Below are positions 49,230 through 57,968 of a stretch of 64,000 nucleotides of DNA, one piece after another. Position numbers and translations under genes: made by a program. Origin of the DNA: JAABRU01 sp050180235 (GTDB lineage: Bacteria; Desulfobacterota; Desulfobacteria; Desulfobacterales; Desulfococcaceae); the NCBI GenBank assembly GCA_050180235.1, contig JBFXEJ010000004.1:1-64000 (forward strand), written 5' to 3'. The notes beneath the pieces were generated by a model. The model worked only from the letters and a program-made list of their open reading frames with translations. It had not been told where the DNA came from and ran no database searches. The first letter of the stretch is position 1, and each line of letters starts with the position of its first letter.

Positions 49230-51543
49230 AAACCATCATATTCTTCATGTGGTTCCAATGATGGGGCCGGGCGGAATGGAACTTGCCATGAGCCGTGTTA
49301 TACGGGGACTGGATTTGCAGAAGGGATTCCGCCATTCTGTGATATGCCTTGCAGGTGATGCAGTCATCCGGAACTGGTTTGATGATACTGTGCAGATATA
49401 CTGCATGAATGCCCGGTCCAATGAGCTGCGGCTTCCCCTGCGGCTTGCCCGGCTGATACGAAAATTATCCCCTGCTGTCATTCATGCAAGAAACTGGAGC
49501 GCATGGCCGGATGTGGCAATGGCCCGTATGATGCTGTGTCATCGTCCCAGCCTGATTTTCAGTTTTCACGGGCTTGACAGTGCCGGACTCATGCCTTTCC
49601 GGCGCAGAATTGCCTCCCAATTGCTGGCCCATGTCACATCCCGTATTTTTACCGTAAGCGCGTCCTCAGCAAAATTGATGTCCTCGCACATGGGTATAGC
49701 AGAAAAACGCATAGATATTATTCCCAATGGCGTGGACACAGGGCTTTTCAGTCCCCGGAAACATTCCGAATCTGACAAAAAACATATACTGCGTATCGGA
49801 ACTGTGGGCAGTCTCTCACCTGTCAAGAATCAGGCTTTGCTGATCCGTGCCTGTGCGGAACTGATAGAATCTGGAATTCGGACTGAAATTCATCTGGCAG
49901 GAGAGGGAAGGGAAAGGGAAAGACTGGAAAATCTGATCCGCTCACTTGGTATTTCAGACCATGTTTTTCTGCATGGCCATGTTGCAGATATACCGGCATT
50001 TCTTCAGAAACTGGATATATTTATTATGCCAAGTGACAGTGAGGCCCATCCCAATGCGCTCATTGAGGCCATGTCCGCGGGACTGCCCTGTATTGCAACG
50101 GCTGTGGGCGGTGTGCCGGAAGTGCTGGATTACGGAAAATACGGCTGTCTTGTAACCGCATGTGATATTTCCCAAATGAGAGAGTCGCTCAGGGAACTTA
50201 TTGCAAATCCGGACAGAAGAGAAAGTCTGGGGAAGGCAGCAAGGCAAAGGGTGATTGAAAAATACAGTCTGGAACAGATGATACAGGCTTATGAATTTTT
50301 GTACAGAAATGCGGGAAATGATTCTGACCGGGGCAGCAGTTTTCAGAATGCAAATAAAAGATTCTCTGCCCAAAATTCGATTTTGTCTTCATCCTGCAAA
50401 GGTTCATGCAAAAACAGACCGAAACCGGATAATCCCCTTTCATCCCTTTCCACTGTGATTATGCTCAGTCCTCTGCCGCCCCTTACCGGGGGAATGGCAA
50501 CAGTTGCAGACAATCTCAGCAAAAGCAGTCTGGCAGAGCAATACCGGATGATCATGATTAACAGCGGGAAGACAACACCTGAAAAGCGATCTGTGTGGAA
50601 AGGAATCCGGGCGCAGATTTCTCTGATATATGAGATTATTTCTGCAATTATACGTCATCATGTTCAGATCGTTCATATTCATACATGCAGCGGTTTCACT
50701 TTCTGGCGCGATTGCATTCATATGCTGATTTCAAAAATTCTGGGATGTGCCTTTGTCTGCCACATTCACGGCGGTATGTTTGGGCTTTTTGTTATGTATA
50801 TGAATCCGGTCGGCAGATACATCGCTAAATATTTTTTTGAAAACAGTGCGGCACTTATTGTTCTGGGCCGGGAATGTCAGGAGAAAATGATTTTTTATGC
50901 TCCGGAGGCAAACTGGCAGGTTGTTCCCAATGGTGTGCCTGTTCCGGTTCTAAGAAATGCTGCAAAAGAAAAAGAGCCGAATTTTCTTTTTTTGGGAAAT
51001 CTTCATCAGGGCAAAGGAGTTTACGATCTTATCAGAGCTGTGAATATTTCCTGTGCTCATGGTTTTCAGGGAACCGTCCATATTGCCGGAGGTGCAGACA
51101 GTCCAATAGAAAAAGAGAAAATTGAGGAAATGATCCGATCATACGGACTTGAAAATCGGATAAAACTGCCGGGCATCATTTCAGGAAAGCAGAAGGAGGC
51201 ATATCTGGAAATGGCAGATGCCTTTATTCTGCCCAGTTATGCTGAAGGACTGCCAATGGCCATGCTGGAGGCTATGGCATATGAACTTCCGCTTATCGTC
51301 ACAAATATCGGCGCAATTCCTGAAGTGATTTCCGAAGGGAAAGAGGGGTATCTGATCCGTCCCGGTGACACGGCTGCTCTGGCAGACCGTATCATGTGTT
51401 TATACAGGGATTGCGAATTGCGTCAAAGAATGGGAAAAAAGGGACGGGAACGGGTGTTAAGGGAATACAGCATGGATTGCATGTCTGAAAAGATAAGTGA
51501 TATTTATTCAGGGATACTGAAAAACAGGGAAAACAAATCATGA
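49213..51543 (+). CDS. Tandem fusion of two GT4-type glycosyltransferases
   Basis: 776 residues with two complete GT-B units. The first (1-368) starts HHILHVVPMMGPGGMELAMS and has its donor motif in PSDSEAHPNALIEAMSAGLP. A polar, cysteine-containing linker (about 369-412) follows. The second (413-776) starts TVIMLSPLPPLTGGMATVAD and has PSYAEGLPMAMLEAMAYELP. The first unit resembles the PEP-CTERM-associated Stp2-like group that is normally a free-standing protein of about 370 residues. The frame is open throughout, so this is a real fusion and not a frameshift artefact. Two consecutive sugars may be added by one polypeptide. Start 49213 overlaps the ligase gene; longer readings from 49132 lie inside it. 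Confidence 0.88.
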   Translation: MLKKHKNHHILHVVPMMGPGGMELAMSRVIRGLDLQKGFRHSVICLAGDAVIRNWFDDTVQIYCMNARSNELRLPLRLARLIRKLSPAVIHARNWSAWPDVAMARMMLCHRPSLIFSFHGLDSAGLMPFRRRIASQLLAHVTSRIFTVSASSAKLMSSHMGIAEKRIDIIPNGVDTGLFSPRKHSESDKKHILRIGTVGSLSPVKNQALLIRACAELIESGIRTEIHLAGEGRERERLENLIRSLGISDHVFLHGHVADIPAFLQKLDIFIMPSDSEAHPNALIEAMSAGLPCIATAVGGVPEVLDYGKYGCLVTACDISQMRESLRELIANPDRRESLGKAARQRVIEKYSLEQMIQAYEFLYRNAGNDSDRGSSFQNANKRFSAQNSILSSSCKGSCKNRPKPDNPLSSLSTVIMLSPLPPLTGGMATVADNLSKSSLAEQYRMIMINSGKTTPEKRSVWKGIRAQISLIYEIISAIIRHHVQIVHIHTCSGFTFWRDCIHMLISKILGCAFVCHIHGGMFGLFVMYMNPVGRYIAKYFFENSAALIVLGRECQEKMIFYAPEANWQVVPNGVPVPVLRNAAKEKEPNFLFLGNLHQGKGVYDLIRAVNISCAHGFQGTVHIAGGADSPIEKEKIEEMIRSYGLENRIKLPGIISGKQKEAYLEMADAFILPSYAEGLPMAMLEAMAYELPLIVTNIGAIPEVISEGKEGYLIRPGDTAALADRIMCLYRDCELRQRMGKKGRERVLREYSMDCMSEKISDIYSGILKNRENKS

Positions 51544-52763
51544 AATTACTGAAAAATACAAAGATCGGCACATCCGGAACTGTTCCATCTTCCCGCCGGG
51601 TGCTGCTGATTGGAGCGGACACACAGGTTGGGCTGTGGGTGATCAGAAGTCTGGGACGGGCGGGACTGGAAGTATACTGTGTATGCAGAAATGAAAACGG
51701 ACTTGCAGTGCACAGCCGTTACTGCCGGGGGGCCTGGCTGATGGAATGCGGAAGTCAGGATCCGCTTTTCATTGATCATATTGAAAAGCTGGCACGTCAG
51801 TTGGAAGTGGGTTCCATTATGACCATAGCAGAGAATTATCATCTGGCACTCATGCGAAACCGCTGCAGATTTGAACCTGACATCCATCTTTTCACTTCAA
51901 CTGAGGATTGCTTTGCAAAAGCCATTGACAAGGATTATCTGCATAAACTGTCAGAAAAACTGGGGATTCCTGTGGCAAAGGGTGGCACTCTGGACAAAGT
52001 GATGGAGAAAAACGATCTGAAATATCCTGTGGTGCTCCGCACCCGTCAGCAGACCGCATCGATTGCCAACTGTCCCTGGAAGGCTGCTTATGCCAAAAAT
52101 GACAAAGAACTCAGAAAACTGTGGGAAAGTGTCAAATCCATATCATCCAATGTGATTGTTCAGGAATATCATCCCGGTGCAGAGGTTCATGTCCAGATTC
52201 TTATGCACAGAGGCGAGGCTTTTATGGCAGGTGAATATATCGGGGAGCACCATATGCCTTTGGCAGGCGGTCTGACAGTGCTTCGGGTGACATGCTGCCA
52301 TGAAAAAGTGATACAGGATGCTGTCCGGCTGCTGCAGGCCATTGAATGGGAAGGCGTAGCCGCAGTGCAGTTTCATTATGATCCCAAAACAGATCGCTAT
52401 ATATTTCTGGAAATCAATCCCAGGTTCTGCGGGGGGCTTCCCACAATCATTTTAGGTGGATTTGACATAGCCTTTCTGCTCTGGCAGAGTCATTTTGAAC
52501 CGGAAAAAATGAAAAAAGGCAGATACAGGCTTGGATACCGGACAAGGGTTCTTGGCGGAGATGCAAACTGGATGCTGAGCATGATCGGAGGAGAACCTTT
52601 GCCGCCGGATCAGGAGCGCATCAGCAAGATAAATGCAGCGGGTCAGTTTCTGTGGCATTTCGGCCCCTGGACACATGATGATGTTTTCTGGTTAAAAGAT
52701 CCGAAACCGGCCTGGGCTGATATGAAACAGCAATTCCTGAAATTAATAAAAATAAGAGCATAA
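51540..52763 (+). CDS. ATP-grasp ligase of the polysaccharide locus
   Basis: A 407-residue protein with a Rossmann-like N-domain (RVLLIGADTQVGLWVIRSLGRAGLEVYC) and a carbamoyl-phosphate-synthase-like ATP-grasp domain (KYPVVLRTRQQT, VIVQEYHPGAEVHVQI, FLEINPRFCGGLP, the last holding the metal-binding Glu and Asn). Such ligases join a carboxylate to an amine or thiol and are regular members of exosortase loci; the substrate may be an uronic acid or amino-sugar residue. ATGA overlap with the fused glycosyltransferase. Confidence 0.87.
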   Translation: MKLLKNTKIGTSGTVPSSRRVLLIGADTQVGLWVIRSLGRAGLEVYCVCRNENGLAVHSRYCRGAWLMECGSQDPLFIDHIEKLARQLEVGSIMTIAENYHLALMRNRCRFEPDIHLFTSTEDCFAKAIDKDYLHKLSEKLGIPVAKGGTLDKVMEKNDLKYPVVLRTRQQTASIANCPWKAAYAKNDKELRKLWESVKSISSNVIVQEYHPGAEVHVQILMHRGEAFMAGEYIGEHHMPLAGGLTVLRVTCCHEKVIQDAVRLLQAIEWEGVAAVQFHYDPKTDRYIFLEINPRFCGGLPTIILGGFDIAFLLWQSHFEPEKMKKGRYRLGYRTRVLGGDANWMLSMIGGEPLPPDQERISKINAAGQFLWHFGPWTHDDVFWLKDPKPAWADMKQQFLKLIKIRA

Positions 52764-52826
52764 TACATTGTGCATTATCGGAAATGGAAAAGAGACACAG
52801 AGATTCAACCTGTGTGAAGCCAAAGT

Positions 52827-52883
52827 AGCACAAATTTCCGGTTTGTGCTGCTATTAATTAACAAACTGGAAGTTTGTTCTGCT
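52827..52883. repeat. Family E repeat, copy E4
   Basis: AGCACAAATTTCCGGTTTGTGC is followed by TTAACAAACTGGAAGTTTGTTC, the two-hairpin family E layout. It lies between the ATP-grasp gene and the second deacetylase, where the otherwise unbroken chain of overlapping genes is interrupted. Confidence 0.6.
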
Positions 52884-52906
52884 TTATCACTGAAGGTATT
52901 CTGACC

Positions 52907-53929
52907 ATGCTGAACGGAGAAATGCTCAAACCCGGGGTTTTTATCACTTTTGATGCAGAATGCAGTATCGGAGGAGCGCGGGGAAATCCGGGACTGAAAC
53001 CTGTGGGTCCTGCCCGCGCCATGATGGGACGATATGATGGCAGAGAACTCGGTATCCCCCTGATTACAGATATTTTGTCACAGCATCAGTTGACTGCCAC
53101 ATTTTTTCTTGAGGTTTTTGGTGATGAACTGGGATATCCTGGGGAAACAGAAAAAGTCTGCCATTATCTGATGGACAGAAAACAGGATATTCAACTGCAC
53201 ATCCATCCCGGTTACAAAGAATACGGTCAGAAAAGAAAAGGAATGCTCTGGCCCCGCACAGACATTATTGCAAATCTTCCCGAAGAGTATCAGAGCCTGC
53301 TGATTGCAGAGGGCAGTGAACGCCTGAGACTGTGGACAGGAAAACGGCCATCTGCATTCCGTGCGGGAGGAATGGCAGCCTCTGAAGATTTCCTTCATGT
53401 TTTGGAAAAAAGCGGTATCCGGACTGACAGCAGTTATACCTATCCCTATGCTGGAAAACAATGCCGTTTCAGAGAGAAAAAAAATTTCAACGGTTCAAAA
53501 TGGTATGGAAATGTGCTGGAACTTGCGCTTTCCGGTTTTGATCAGCCGCAGTTGCCGGGAATTCCGGCAGCAGTGCCTCTTGATCTCATGGGCATTTCTT
53601 TTGAAGAATGCCGTGATGCCATCATCAGCATCTGCAATTCCGGAGCAGATGCTGTGCTGATACTTCACAGTTTCAGCCTGTTCAAGGTAAAAAATAGGCA
53701 GTATGAGGGCGGAAGGCTTAACCGGATTGTTTTTACTCGGTTTCAGCGTCTTTGCCGCTGGCTTTCGGATCATGCATCCGCATATCCCTCATATACATTT
53801 TCCCAATTGGAAAAAGCAGTGGAACAGGGACAGTATTCAGCCAGGGAAACCCGGCCCATCAGGATGTCAACAGTCAAAGTGCTGATACGCAAATTTGTTC
53901 AGGCAGTAAACAATATATACAGTTTATAG
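52907..53929 (+). CDS. Second polysaccharide deacetylase-like protein
   Basis: A 340-residue NodB-type protein. GVFITFDAECSIGG gives the catalytic Asp-Glu; IQLHIHPGYKEYG supplies the histidines (H-x-H), and PSAFRAGGMAASED is motif 3. It belongs to the divergent branch found in exosortase and capsule loci, distinct from the deacetylase at 36740-37630, and lacks an obvious signal peptide. GAAGG lies 11 bases before ATG 52907; a start at 52874 would fall in the family E repeat. Confidence 0.83.
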   Translation: MLNGEMLKPGVFITFDAECSIGGARGNPGLKPVGPARAMMGRYDGRELGIPLITDILSQHQLTATFFLEVFGDELGYPGETEKVCHYLMDRKQDIQLHIHPGYKEYGQKRKGMLWPRTDIIANLPEEYQSLLIAEGSERLRLWTGKRPSAFRAGGMAASEDFLHVLEKSGIRTDSSYTYPYAGKQCRFREKKNFNGSKWYGNVLELALSGFDQPQLPGIPAAVPLDLMGISFEECRDAIISICNSGADAVLILHSFSLFKVKNRQYEGGRLNRIVFTRFQRLCRWLSDHASAYPSYTFSQLEKAVEQGQYSARETRPIRMSTVKVLIRKFVQAVNNIYSL

Positions 53930-54008
53930 GTGCACAGGCGGCATCCGCCTGTTATTCAAAAAAGGGAAATTTTCTGAAAACCGGGGCAGATTTTTACAGG
54001 AGGAGATT

Positions 54009-55388
54009 ATGTCACCTATTGCAGCAAGAACTGCTTTTTATTTACAGGAACGTCTGCTGGGCCGAAACACTTTTCCGATTCTGAAAGAACTGGAAGAAAG
54101 CCAGTGGTGGTCAGATGAGCGTTTGGAAAATCTGCGGTCAGAACGACTTAGAAACATTGTTCATTCCGCATATCAGCATTCATCATACTGGCGCGGACTT
54201 ATGGATGAACACGGCATTTCTCCCCGGAATATTCAGACGGCAGGCGATCTGAAAACCTTTCCTTTTCTGGAAAAACAGACTCTGCGTTCCCGAAGGGAGG
54301 ATATGGTATGGAAGGGGGCAGGAAAGAGAATCCAACTGATCCGGACCAGCGGATCAACAAATGAGGCTCTTCAGTTTTATACCAATTCAGACAGAGAGGC
54401 ACATATCAATGCCGCACGTATCAGAGGACACCGCTGGATGGGTATGAATATCGGTGAGAAAGAGGGCTATTTCTGGGGAGCGCCTGTTGAACTGTCAAAA
54501 CAGGATCGGATTAAAAAGATTCGGGATTTTCTGATCAACAATATGCTGCTGAGTGCTATGGTGATTACACCTGAAACAGTTCCCAGGTATCTGGAAGAAT
54601 GGAAAAAATGGAAACCAAAATGCCTTTTCGGTTATCCAAGCAGTTTTGTCCTTGTGGCGCAGATTGCCGGACAAAACAGCATTGATCTGACTGTGCTGAG
54701 GAAAAGCGGTCTGAAGATGATATGCACAACTTCTGAAATACTTGGTGGGGAAAACCGGAAAATCATTCATACGGCTTTCGGGGTACCGGTTTTTGATTCA
54801 TACGGTGTCAGGGAAGGCGGTCTGATCGGGCATGAATGCAGCCACCAAACCATGCACTGTGTGGATGAGCAGTTGATTCTGGAAACCATTGATCCGGAAA
54901 CACTGCTTCCGACACAGGGAGAGGGCGAACTTGTGGTAAGCAATCTGGTAGGCACTGTGATGCCAGTTATCCGGTACAGAACAGGTGATATTGTAACTCT
55001 GTCGCGGGAAAAATGCGGATGCGGCCGGACACTGAGCAGCATAAAAATCAGCGGCGGCCGTCAGGTGGATTCTGTTGTAAGCAGAAACGGTAAATGGATT
55101 ATCGGTTATGCCTTTATATATATCTGCCGCTCTGTCAAAGGTATTGTCAAATTTCAGGTTCTGCAGGAGCATATCGGCACTGTCCGGGTTCTGCTGGTGA
55201 CAGACAGGGATTTTCCGGATGACGGAAAAGAACAGGTTAAGAAGGCTGTGCAGGCCAGGATGAAAAGTGATGATGAGATTATCGTTGAAACAGCAGATGA
55301 CATAGCCCCATCCCCTTCAGGAAAATACCGGCCTGTTATCAGCAAAGTTGCAGAGGAGCTTCGTGCAGCCGGGAGGATACAAATCTGA
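54009..55388 (+). CDS. PaaK/CapK-like adenylate-forming enzyme
   Basis: A 459-residue protein of the phenylacetate-CoA ligase/CapK group. The AMP-binding motif IRTSGSTNEALQFYTNS (about residues 112-128) is followed by FDSYGVREGGLIGHEC (adenylate contact), RYRTGDIV, and a C-terminal ACT-like lid with the lysine region PSPSGKYRPVISKV. In capsule loci these proteins are thought to activate small carboxylic acids for polysaccharide decoration. Excellent AGGAGGAG precedes the ATG. A family B element follows directly. Confidence 0.88.
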   Translation: MSPIAARTAFYLQERLLGRNTFPILKELEESQWWSDERLENLRSERLRNIVHSAYQHSSYWRGLMDEHGISPRNIQTAGDLKTFPFLEKQTLRSRREDMVWKGAGKRIQLIRTSGSTNEALQFYTNSDREAHINAARIRGHRWMGMNIGEKEGYFWGAPVELSKQDRIKKIRDFLINNMLLSAMVITPETVPRYLEEWKKWKPKCLFGYPSSFVLVAQIAGQNSIDLTVLRKSGLKMICTTSEILGGENRKIIHTAFGVPVFDSYGVREGGLIGHECSHQTMHCVDEQLILETIDPETLLPTQGEGELVVSNLVGTVMPVIRYRTGDIVTLSREKCGCGRTLSSIKISGGRQVDSVVSRNGKWIIGYAFIYICRSVKGIVKFQVLQEHIGTVRVLLVTDRDFPDDGKEQVKKAVQARMKSDDEIIVETADDIAPSPSGKYRPVISKVAEELRAAGRIQI

Positions 55389-55390
55389 AT

Positions 55391-55530
55391 GCGCTCATCT
55401 TGCGCTCCATCATCATACCAGCCAAAGCAGGTATCCGGAACATACTGAAAATGCCGGAGTCCGATTTTCATCGGAATGACGAAGGCTACGGTAATCTGCT
55501 GATTTTTGGGAGGACAGCGTAAGGTGAGTG
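55391..55530. repeat. Family B element, copy B4; its end provides a ribosome site
   Basis: GCGCTCATCTTGCGCTCC on the left and CAGCGTAAGGTGAGTG on the right enclose the ATACCAGCCAAAGCAGGTAT and TTTTCATCGGAATGACG core. The right terminus GTAAGGTGA stands four bases before ATG 55531. No other ribosome site is evident for that gene. Confidence 0.7.
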
Positions 55531-56586
55531 ATGAACAGGCTGATATTGTTTTTTAGGGAACGAAAACTGCCGTGGCGGATGCGGATGCTGAAAAATGATT
55601 TGATCAATACCTGGCATTATATAAAAAACAGATGCAATTTCATCAAAAAAGATAAAAAAACCGCAAGAATTGTTTTTCACTGCGGATTTCATGGAGAATC
55701 AGGCGGTCCGGTTGCAATTTCGGCCATCGCAAATATACTGTCCCGGAAATACCATGTTGAATTTGTGAGTTTTCCAAAGAGCAATTACAATCCCAGGCTG
55801 GATTACTCTGTCCGGATTGTAAGGTGTATGAGGGATGATGCTGATTTGTATATCTTTGATGTGTCAAGTGATCCGGGCCTGACAGAAATGCTGATCCGAA
55901 ACAAAAAAAAATGTATAGTTTCCTGTCATGGTCTGTATGACTCCCTGCACGGCCTGAAACCGGAACGGGTTATGCAGTCTCTTCTTAAAGCTGACAAAGT
56001 TCATTTTGTCAGCAGAGTTCAGCAGGAATCTTTTGGGCTGAAAAAGGGGCATTTTTTTATTATTCCGAACACAAATCATCGTATCATCAAGACAAAATCC
56101 GCTTTTAACATAGGGATAATCGGCAATGCGGCTGAAAGCAGGAAAAATATAAAGAACGGAATATCTCTTGCCTTGGGGTCAAAAGCACAGCAGATACATG
56201 TATGGGGATCTGATTCTGAAGACATTCCCTTTTCCGATGAAAGAATTATCGTGCATTCATGGGAACGCAGTAAAAACAGGATATACAATTCTTTTGATGT
56301 TCTTGTTTCACTTTCCAGAAACGAGACATTTGGGCTTACAGTAATCGAAGCCATGTCCGCAGGAATTCCCTGTCTGCTGTCAGATATTCCCGCGTTCCGG
56401 CAGTTCCGTGAATGCCCCGGAATTGTGCTGACGGACTCTGATGAAAAAAACGCGGCAGCCATGATAAATTTTCTGCTGGATAACAGAGATGAATTTCATG
56501 ACAAACTGATTCGGTACTGGGAAGATCATTATTCAGAGGATGTGATTGCAAAAAAATGGTTTCAAATCATTGAATCAATGATATAA
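55531..56586 (+). CDS. GT4-like glycosyltransferase
   Basis: A 351-residue protein. N-terminal half HCGFHGESGGPVAISAIANIL is acceptor-side; the C-terminal half has GNAAESRKNIKNGISLAL, WERSKNRIYNSFDVLVSLSRN and the donor motif ETFGLTVIEAMSAGIPCLL with both glutamates. GTG 55528 is an alternative start one codon earlier. It is the last gene of the exopolysaccharide locus and is separated from the PaaK-like gene by the family B repeat whose end seems to serve as its Shine-Dalgarno sequence. Confidence 0.88.
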   Translation: MNRLILFFRERKLPWRMRMLKNDLINTWHYIKNRCNFIKKDKKTARIVFHCGFHGESGGPVAISAIANILSRKYHVEFVSFPKSNYNPRLDYSVRIVRCMRDDADLYIFDVSSDPGLTEMLIRNKKKCIVSCHGLYDSLHGLKPERVMQSLLKADKVHFVSRVQQESFGLKKGHFFIIPNTNHRIIKTKSAFNIGIIGNAAESRKNIKNGISLALGSKAQQIHVWGSDSEDIPFSDERIIVHSWERSKNRIYNSFDVLVSLSRNETFGLTVIEAMSAGIPCLLSDIPAFRQFRECPGIVLTDSDEKNAAAMINFLLDNRDEFHDKLIRYWEDHYSEDVIAKKWFQIIESMI

Positions 56587-56597
56587 ATTACTCGCTC

Positions 56598-56621
56598 GGT
56601 AGAGGGTCAAAGCGGTTGACG
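56598..56621. repeat. Solo IS1-like inverted-repeat end
   Basis: GGTAGAGGGTCAAAGCGGTT is the same as the IS1-type end at 21831-21850 (reverse) apart from a few bases. No second end or transposase follows, so it is a relic 11 bp behind the last polysaccharide gene. Confidence 0.5.
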
Positions 56622-56648
56622 GCCCATATGTTTAACCGCAGAGTCATA

Positions 56649-56750
56649 CGGCGATTTCCGTAAAAGAACATACCCCGGATTTGACAACTTTCCGAAAGTT
56701 GTCAAATCTTTCAGATGACTGAACCGGTATTTTCATTTTCAGAAATCGCG
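56649..56750. repeat. Family D element, copy D5
   Basis: CGGCGATTTCCGTAAAAGAA and TTTTCAGAAATCGCGT close a core with the perfect hairpin TTTGACAACTTTC/GAAAGTTGTCAAA and ACTGAACCGG. The core is shared with D6. Confidence 0.65.
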
Positions 56751-56871
56751 TACAGAGTTTTTTCTGTGCGAAAACTGAGAATTAAATTAAAGATCAGCCG
56801 TTTTTATCCACTGCCTGTTACTGGTGTTGCAAAGCAGGAACTTCGCAGCAGGATTACTCTGACAAACCGAT

Positions 56872-57672
56872 ATGATAAATCACCTGGGAAATAAGGCGGG
56901 AATGATGAGCCTGATTCAGTATATATTTTTAAAATTTAAGAAAAAAAATATTCATATAAAATCAGTTTTCTCCAAAGTGAACTGCTTTTCATGGAACCGG
57001 TATTATCATAACTGTTATATGGGGATAGTTTTTTGTATTCTTGCAGCAAATTTATTTTCATCTCTGTTTCTTTCTGACGCCTCAGCATCCCAGGATAATC
57101 TTCCAGCAAACAATATTCAGATGAATCAATATCAAAATTACTATGTTAAAAATGCAAAGACGAAAAGAGAAATTGTTGAAATGTATTTAGACAAAGGAGA
57201 TCAGTATCTTGGAAGAGGTGAATATCTTAAAGCCATGCAGACATATAACCACAGTCTCAAGCTGGATCCTCTTCATATTCATGCCTTATACAGACGCGGG
57301 GATATCTGGTATGAAATGGGAAATTATTTAAATGCCCTGAAAGATTATACAAAAGCAATCAAATTACAGCCTCGTCAGTCAGGAAGAACCCGTATGGCCA
57401 AATTGTGCAGGCGAAGGGCGGTCATATGGTATAATTTAGGTTATTATAAAAATGCGGTAAAAGATTTCTCAAGAGCCTTAAAAGATGAGCCGGATCCGTT
57501 TGCATACTACCACAGAGGCAATGCTCTGCTTAAAATGGGTGATGTAAAAGGGGCTTTGAAAGATGCAAAAAAAGCTCTTCAGCTCAAACCAAATGAAATG
57601 AGATTTAAAAATTTCTATACAAATATGTTTGGCGGGGAATATCCTATAGCAGTAATCAAAGGAAAAATGTAA
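56872..57672 (+). CDS. Membrane-anchored or exported TPR protein
   Basis: A 266-residue protein. A hydrophobic segment (residues about 48-66, GIVFCILAANLFSSLFLSDA, ending SASA-like) follows a basic N-terminus. Then come four tetratricopeptide-like units from about residue 100: YLDKGDQYLGRGEYLKAMQT, ALYRRGDIWYEMGNYLNALK, RRAVIWYNLGYYKNAVKDFS and YYHRGNALLKMGDVKGALKD. It is a protein-protein interaction scaffold. It lies just outside the polysaccharide locus and is too short for the PrsT-type TPR lipoprotein of exosortase loci. The start is uncertain; GGCGGGA before ATG 56902 is a good alternative. Confidence 0.72.
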   Translation: MINHLGNKAGMMSLIQYIFLKFKKKNIHIKSVFSKVNCFSWNRYYHNCYMGIVFCILAANLFSSLFLSDASASQDNLPANNIQMNQYQNYYVKNAKTKREIVEMYLDKGDQYLGRGEYLKAMQTYNHSLKLDPLHIHALYRRGDIWYEMGNYLNALKDYTKAIKLQPRQSGRTRMAKLCRRRAVIWYNLGYYKNAVKDFSRALKDEPDPFAYYHRGNALLKMGDVKGALKDAKKALQLKPNEMRFKNFYTNMFGGEYPIAVIKGKM

Positions 57673-57754
57673 TCCGGATTTTGCGGCAGTTCCATGAATT
57701 GGAAACTGTAAGGAAATTGTGGGAACATCTTTTTATTATTCAGAATATTAAATC

Positions 57755-57861
57755 TTAGGTGATTTCCGGGAAAGAACATACCCCGGATTTGACAACTTTC
57801 CAAAAGTTGTCAAATCTTTCAGGAGACTGAACCGGTACATTCATTTTTGGAAATCACCTTA
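57755..57861. repeat. Family D element, copy D6
   Basis: TTAGGTGATTTCCGGGAAAG and ATTTTTGGAAATCACCTTA enclose TTTGACAACTTTC/GAAAGTTGTCAAA, as in D5, and ACTGAACCGG. Confidence 0.72.
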
Positions 57862-57968
57862 CAGTGGGATATGGCAAAAGGATTCTCCCATAGATTTTTT
57901 TAAAAATTTTTTCCACTGAAACGCTGATAATTTTGAAAAACCTCAGTGTTTTTTTTGGACAAACATTT

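Noticed and set aside
56872..57672. PrsT-type TPR lipoprotein of the exosortase system
   Set aside because: The protein is far shorter than that family, has no lipobox, and lies outside the overlapping gene chain behind repeats.
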